NCBI RefSeq assembly: GCF_000691165.1
Contig: NZ_ASJD01000004.1
Span: 124,001-188,000 of the forward strand
From: Bacillus safensis FO-36b
Lineage (GTDB): Bacteria; Bacillota; Bacilli; Bacillales; Bacillaceae
DNA length: 64,000 bases
Direction of reading: 5' to 3'
Under the pieces are notes generated by a model, which was not told the DNA's origin, did no database searches, and saw only the letters and a program-made list of their open reading frames with translations. Shown piece by piece: positions 62,365-64,000 of the stretch. Position 1 is the stretch's first letter; every line of letters starts with the position of its first letter. A program made the position numbers and the translations under genes.

Positions 62365-63249
62365 ATGAAAAAAATGGCTTTAGCAGCTGTAACAGCAGTA
62401 AGTGTTTTAACTCTTGGCGCATGCAGTAGCGGTGATAAAGATGTGATCGCCACAACAAAATCAGGAGATGTCACAAAAGGAGAACTTTATACTACTCTTA
62501 AGAAACAAGCAGGTGGAGATGCTTTAAACCTACTTGTTCAACAAAAGGTTCTTGCTGACAAATACAAAGTATCTGATAAAGAAATTGATAAGAAATTGGA
62601 AGAATATAAAAAGACACTTGGTGAAGATCGTTTAAAACAGCTTCAAGATGAATTCGGTAAAGATTACATCAAAGATCAAGTGAAATATGAGCTGCTGACT
62701 CAAAAGGCTGCCAAAGCTAACATCAAAATCACTGATAAAGAAGTAAAATCGTATTACGATGACCTTAAAGGAAAAATCCGCGCAAGCCACATTTTAGTAG
62801 CTGATAAGAAAACAGCTGACGAAGTGGAAAAGAAATTAGATAAAGGTGAAAAATGGGATGCCCTTGTCTCTGAATATTCAACTGATACTGCTTCAGCAGC
62901 ACAAGGCGGCGATGTAGGCTGGTTCGCAAAAGAAGGCCAAATGGACGAGAACTTCAGCAAAGCTGCTTTCAAACTAAAAGTAAATGAAATCAGCAAGCCA
63001 GTAAAATCCCAATTCGGCTACCATATCATTAAAAAGACTGAAGAACGCGGTAAATATGATGACATGAAAGCGGACTTGAAAAAAGAACTGCTTGACCAAA
63101 AACAAGCAGACACAAATGAAATCCAAAACATCTTAAACAAATTAGTAAAAGATGCTGATGTGAAAGTAAAAGATAAAGAGCTTCAAAAAACGTTCAAAGA
63201 AAAATCTGAACAGCCTGCACAAAATCAGCAGACACAACAGAACCAGTAA
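62365..63249 (+). CDS. prsA: PrsA, extracytoplasmic foldase lipoprotein
   Basis: A 294-residue lipoprotein that folds secreted proteins, including proteases, at the outer face of the membrane. Signal peptide with lipobox LGAC (Cys20) is followed by an N-terminal chaperone region and a parvulin PPIase domain at about residues 132-225: KIRASHILVADKKTADEVEKKL, DVGWFAKEGQMDENFSKAAFKL, then FGYHIIKKTE. A Lys-rich linker and Gln-rich tail follow. RBS AGGAGTG precedes ATG 62365. It is essential in B. subtilis. Its likely clients include AprE in this same window. Confidence 0.97.
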   Translation: MKKMALAAVTAVSVLTLGACSSGDKDVIATTKSGDVTKGELYTTLKKQAGGDALNLLVQQKVLADKYKVSDKEIDKKLEEYKKTLGEDRLKQLQDEFGKDYIKDQVKYELLTQKAAKANIKITDKEVKSYYDDLKGKIRASHILVADKKTADEVEKKLDKGEKWDALVSEYSTDTASAAQGGDVGWFAKEGQMDENFSKAAFKLKVNEISKPVKSQFGYHIIKKTEERGKYDDMKADLKKELLDQKQADTNEIQNILNKLVKDADVKVKDKELQKTFKEKSEQPAQNQQTQQNQ

Positions 63250-63254
63250 TCACA

Positions 63255-63292
63255 AAAAACCCCTCTGCCGTCATCGTGCAGAGGGGTTTTTG
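63255..63292 (+). terminator. terminator of prsA
   Basis: Near-perfect stem AAAACCCCTCTGC / GCAGAGGGGTTTT with TTTTTG tail. Confidence 0.92.
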
Positions 63293-63302
63293 TATGACGA
63301 GA

Positions 63303-63533
63303 TTAAGCAATCGAATGATCTTCATGTCCCGCAGTATCCTGCGATCTTTTCACCTGCTGATCCTGACGTCTGCGCTCTCTTTCCTGTTCCATTCGCTCGA
63401 TAAAAATTTCTCCTTCCTTTTCAATAAAGGATTGATCAATCTCTTGCTCCTCTTTGGCTGTTGTCATTAATTTATACGCACAGAAAATAATGCCGATGAT
63501 ACATGCATACACCCACCACGGAAAAAACAACAT
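63303..63533 (-). CDS. yhaL: YhaL, small membrane protein
   Basis: A 76-residue protein with one N-terminal membrane helix (MLFFPWWVYACIIGIIFCAYKLM) and a highly charged tail of Glu/Arg/Gln ending GHEDHSIA. It matches B. subtilis YhaL, a sporulation-associated protein, in place and in the FFPWWVY opening. ATG 63533 follows AAAGGAGGCGATG. The longer frame upstream begins before that site. The function is unknown. Confidence 0.85.
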   Translation of the reverse strand: MLFFPWWVYACIIGIIFCAYKLMTTAKEEQEIDQSFIEKEGEIFIERMEQERERRRQDQQVKRSQDTAGHEDHSIA

Positions 63534-63612
63534 TTTTTCATCGCCTCCTTTTCTTAAGGACATTCCTCTCTTCCTTTGTGTTACATGCTTATGCGAAAAG
63601 AAGACAAGTTAT

Positions 63613-63645
63613 GAAAAAAAACGCCCGCATAAACGGACGTTTTGA
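63613..63645 (-). terminator. terminator of yhaM
   Basis: AAACGTCCG / GCGGGCGTTT hairpin with an eight-T tail on the minus strand. Confidence 0.8.
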
Positions 63646-63650
63646 CATGA

Positions 63651-64000
63651 TTATTCGTGATGGAAGGTTGGTTTATAAAACGAACGATTCTCAAGTGCAA
63701 AAATACGTTCTGTATATTCTCCTGGTTTCACATGCTCAAGCGCACGATCCATCATGTTCATTTTCGCATCTAAATTATCAATATAGTGGAGAATTTCAGC
63801 TTCTTTTACCATTGGTGGTTTCGGGCTGCCCCATTCTCCTTTTCCATGATGACTCAGGACTAAGTGCTGTAAAATAAGAATTTCCTCTGAATCAATGCTA
63901 AGCTCTTCCGCAGCTTTCGCAATTTCTGTCACCATAATGGAAATGTGGCCAATTAAATTCCCTTCCACAGTATATGTCGTGGAGACTGGGCCCGAAAGCT
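63651..64000 (-). CDS. yhaM: 3'-5' exoribonuclease YhaM (N-terminus cut by window edge)
   Basis: The C-terminal 115 codons of YhaM, an exoribonuclease with an OB fold and an HD domain. The frame is open to base 64000, reading ...[23 protein letters not shown]. The HD-type histidines lie in [22 protein letters not shown], with a downstream [22 protein letters not shown] aspartate. It ends [13 protein letters not shown], with a terminator after it. In B. subtilis yhaO-yhaN-yhaM lie upstream on the same strand. Confidence 0.93.
   Translation of the reverse strand, partial: LSGPVSTTYTVEGNLIGHISIMVTEIAKAAEELSIDSEEILILQHLVLSHHGKGEWGSPKPPMVKEAEILHYIDNLDAKMNMMDRALEHVKPGEYTERIFALENRSFYKPTFHHE

Overview
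The window is a chromosomal segment from the Bacillus pumilus group (B. pumilus, B. safensis or B. altitudinis). The species call rests on the extracellular protease at 32311-33462, whose sequence agrees from signal peptide to C-terminus with the B. pumilus subtilisin I remember, and on gene order. Most of the window is collinear with the yhj-yhx-yhf-yhg-yha arc of the B. subtilis map. Base composition and ribosome binding sites look uniform. I see no prophage, insertion sequence, rRNA, tRNA or CRISPR array.

Layout. 1-11745 (minus): sbcC (C-terminus cut by the window edge), sbcD, addA and addB, i.e. DNA end processing and recombination. 11898-17362: yhjR (ferritin-like), a BlaI/M56-protease/DoxX module with matching operators, an AbrB-type membrane protein, then sipV-yhjE and the divergent yhjD under a LexA-type box. 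17431-25901: the accessory-looking part, with a LytR-CpsA-Psr protein, a Fur-boxed siderophore importer (yclNOPQ type), an orphan barstar, an MFS exporter with a divergent MocR regulator, and a lipoprotein. 26200-31929: comK with its paired K-boxes, yhzC, yhxC, yhfW, hemAT, yhfR. 32311-41919: aprE, yhfN, yhfM, lcfB (FadR-type palindrome), lplJ, yhfI, yhfH, gltT, yhfE. 42063-51528: yhgE-yhgD (shared operators), the heme genes hemY-hemH-hemE, pbpF, and hmoB. 51593-58749: a zinc-ribbon membrane protein, yhaA, ecsABC, hit, serC, and trpP with a TRAP-type target over its ribosome binding site. 58750-59001: a structured repeat-like element lying between two identical copies of the trpP terminator hairpin. 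59002-64000: a small membrane protein, yhaH, scoC, yhaI, yhaJ, a small membrane ORF with no standard start codon, two mini membrane proteins, prsA, yhaL, and yhaM (cut by the edge).

How the genes fit together. The window gathers much of the protein secretion and late-growth circuitry: the protease AprE, its repressor ScoC, signal peptidase SipV, foldase PrsA and the Ecs transporter. It also holds the competence master regulator ComK and the AddAB/SbcCD nucleases that process incoming or broken DNA. A second theme is iron and heme: the Fur-boxed siderophore importer, hemEHY, the heme monooxygenase HmoB, the heme sensor HemAT and a ferritin-like protein. Several genes have their true start downstream of the longest open frame; I moved those starts using ribosome binding sites and family N-termini. 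Family names, B. subtilis gene names and recalled regulation come from memory, not from a database search.
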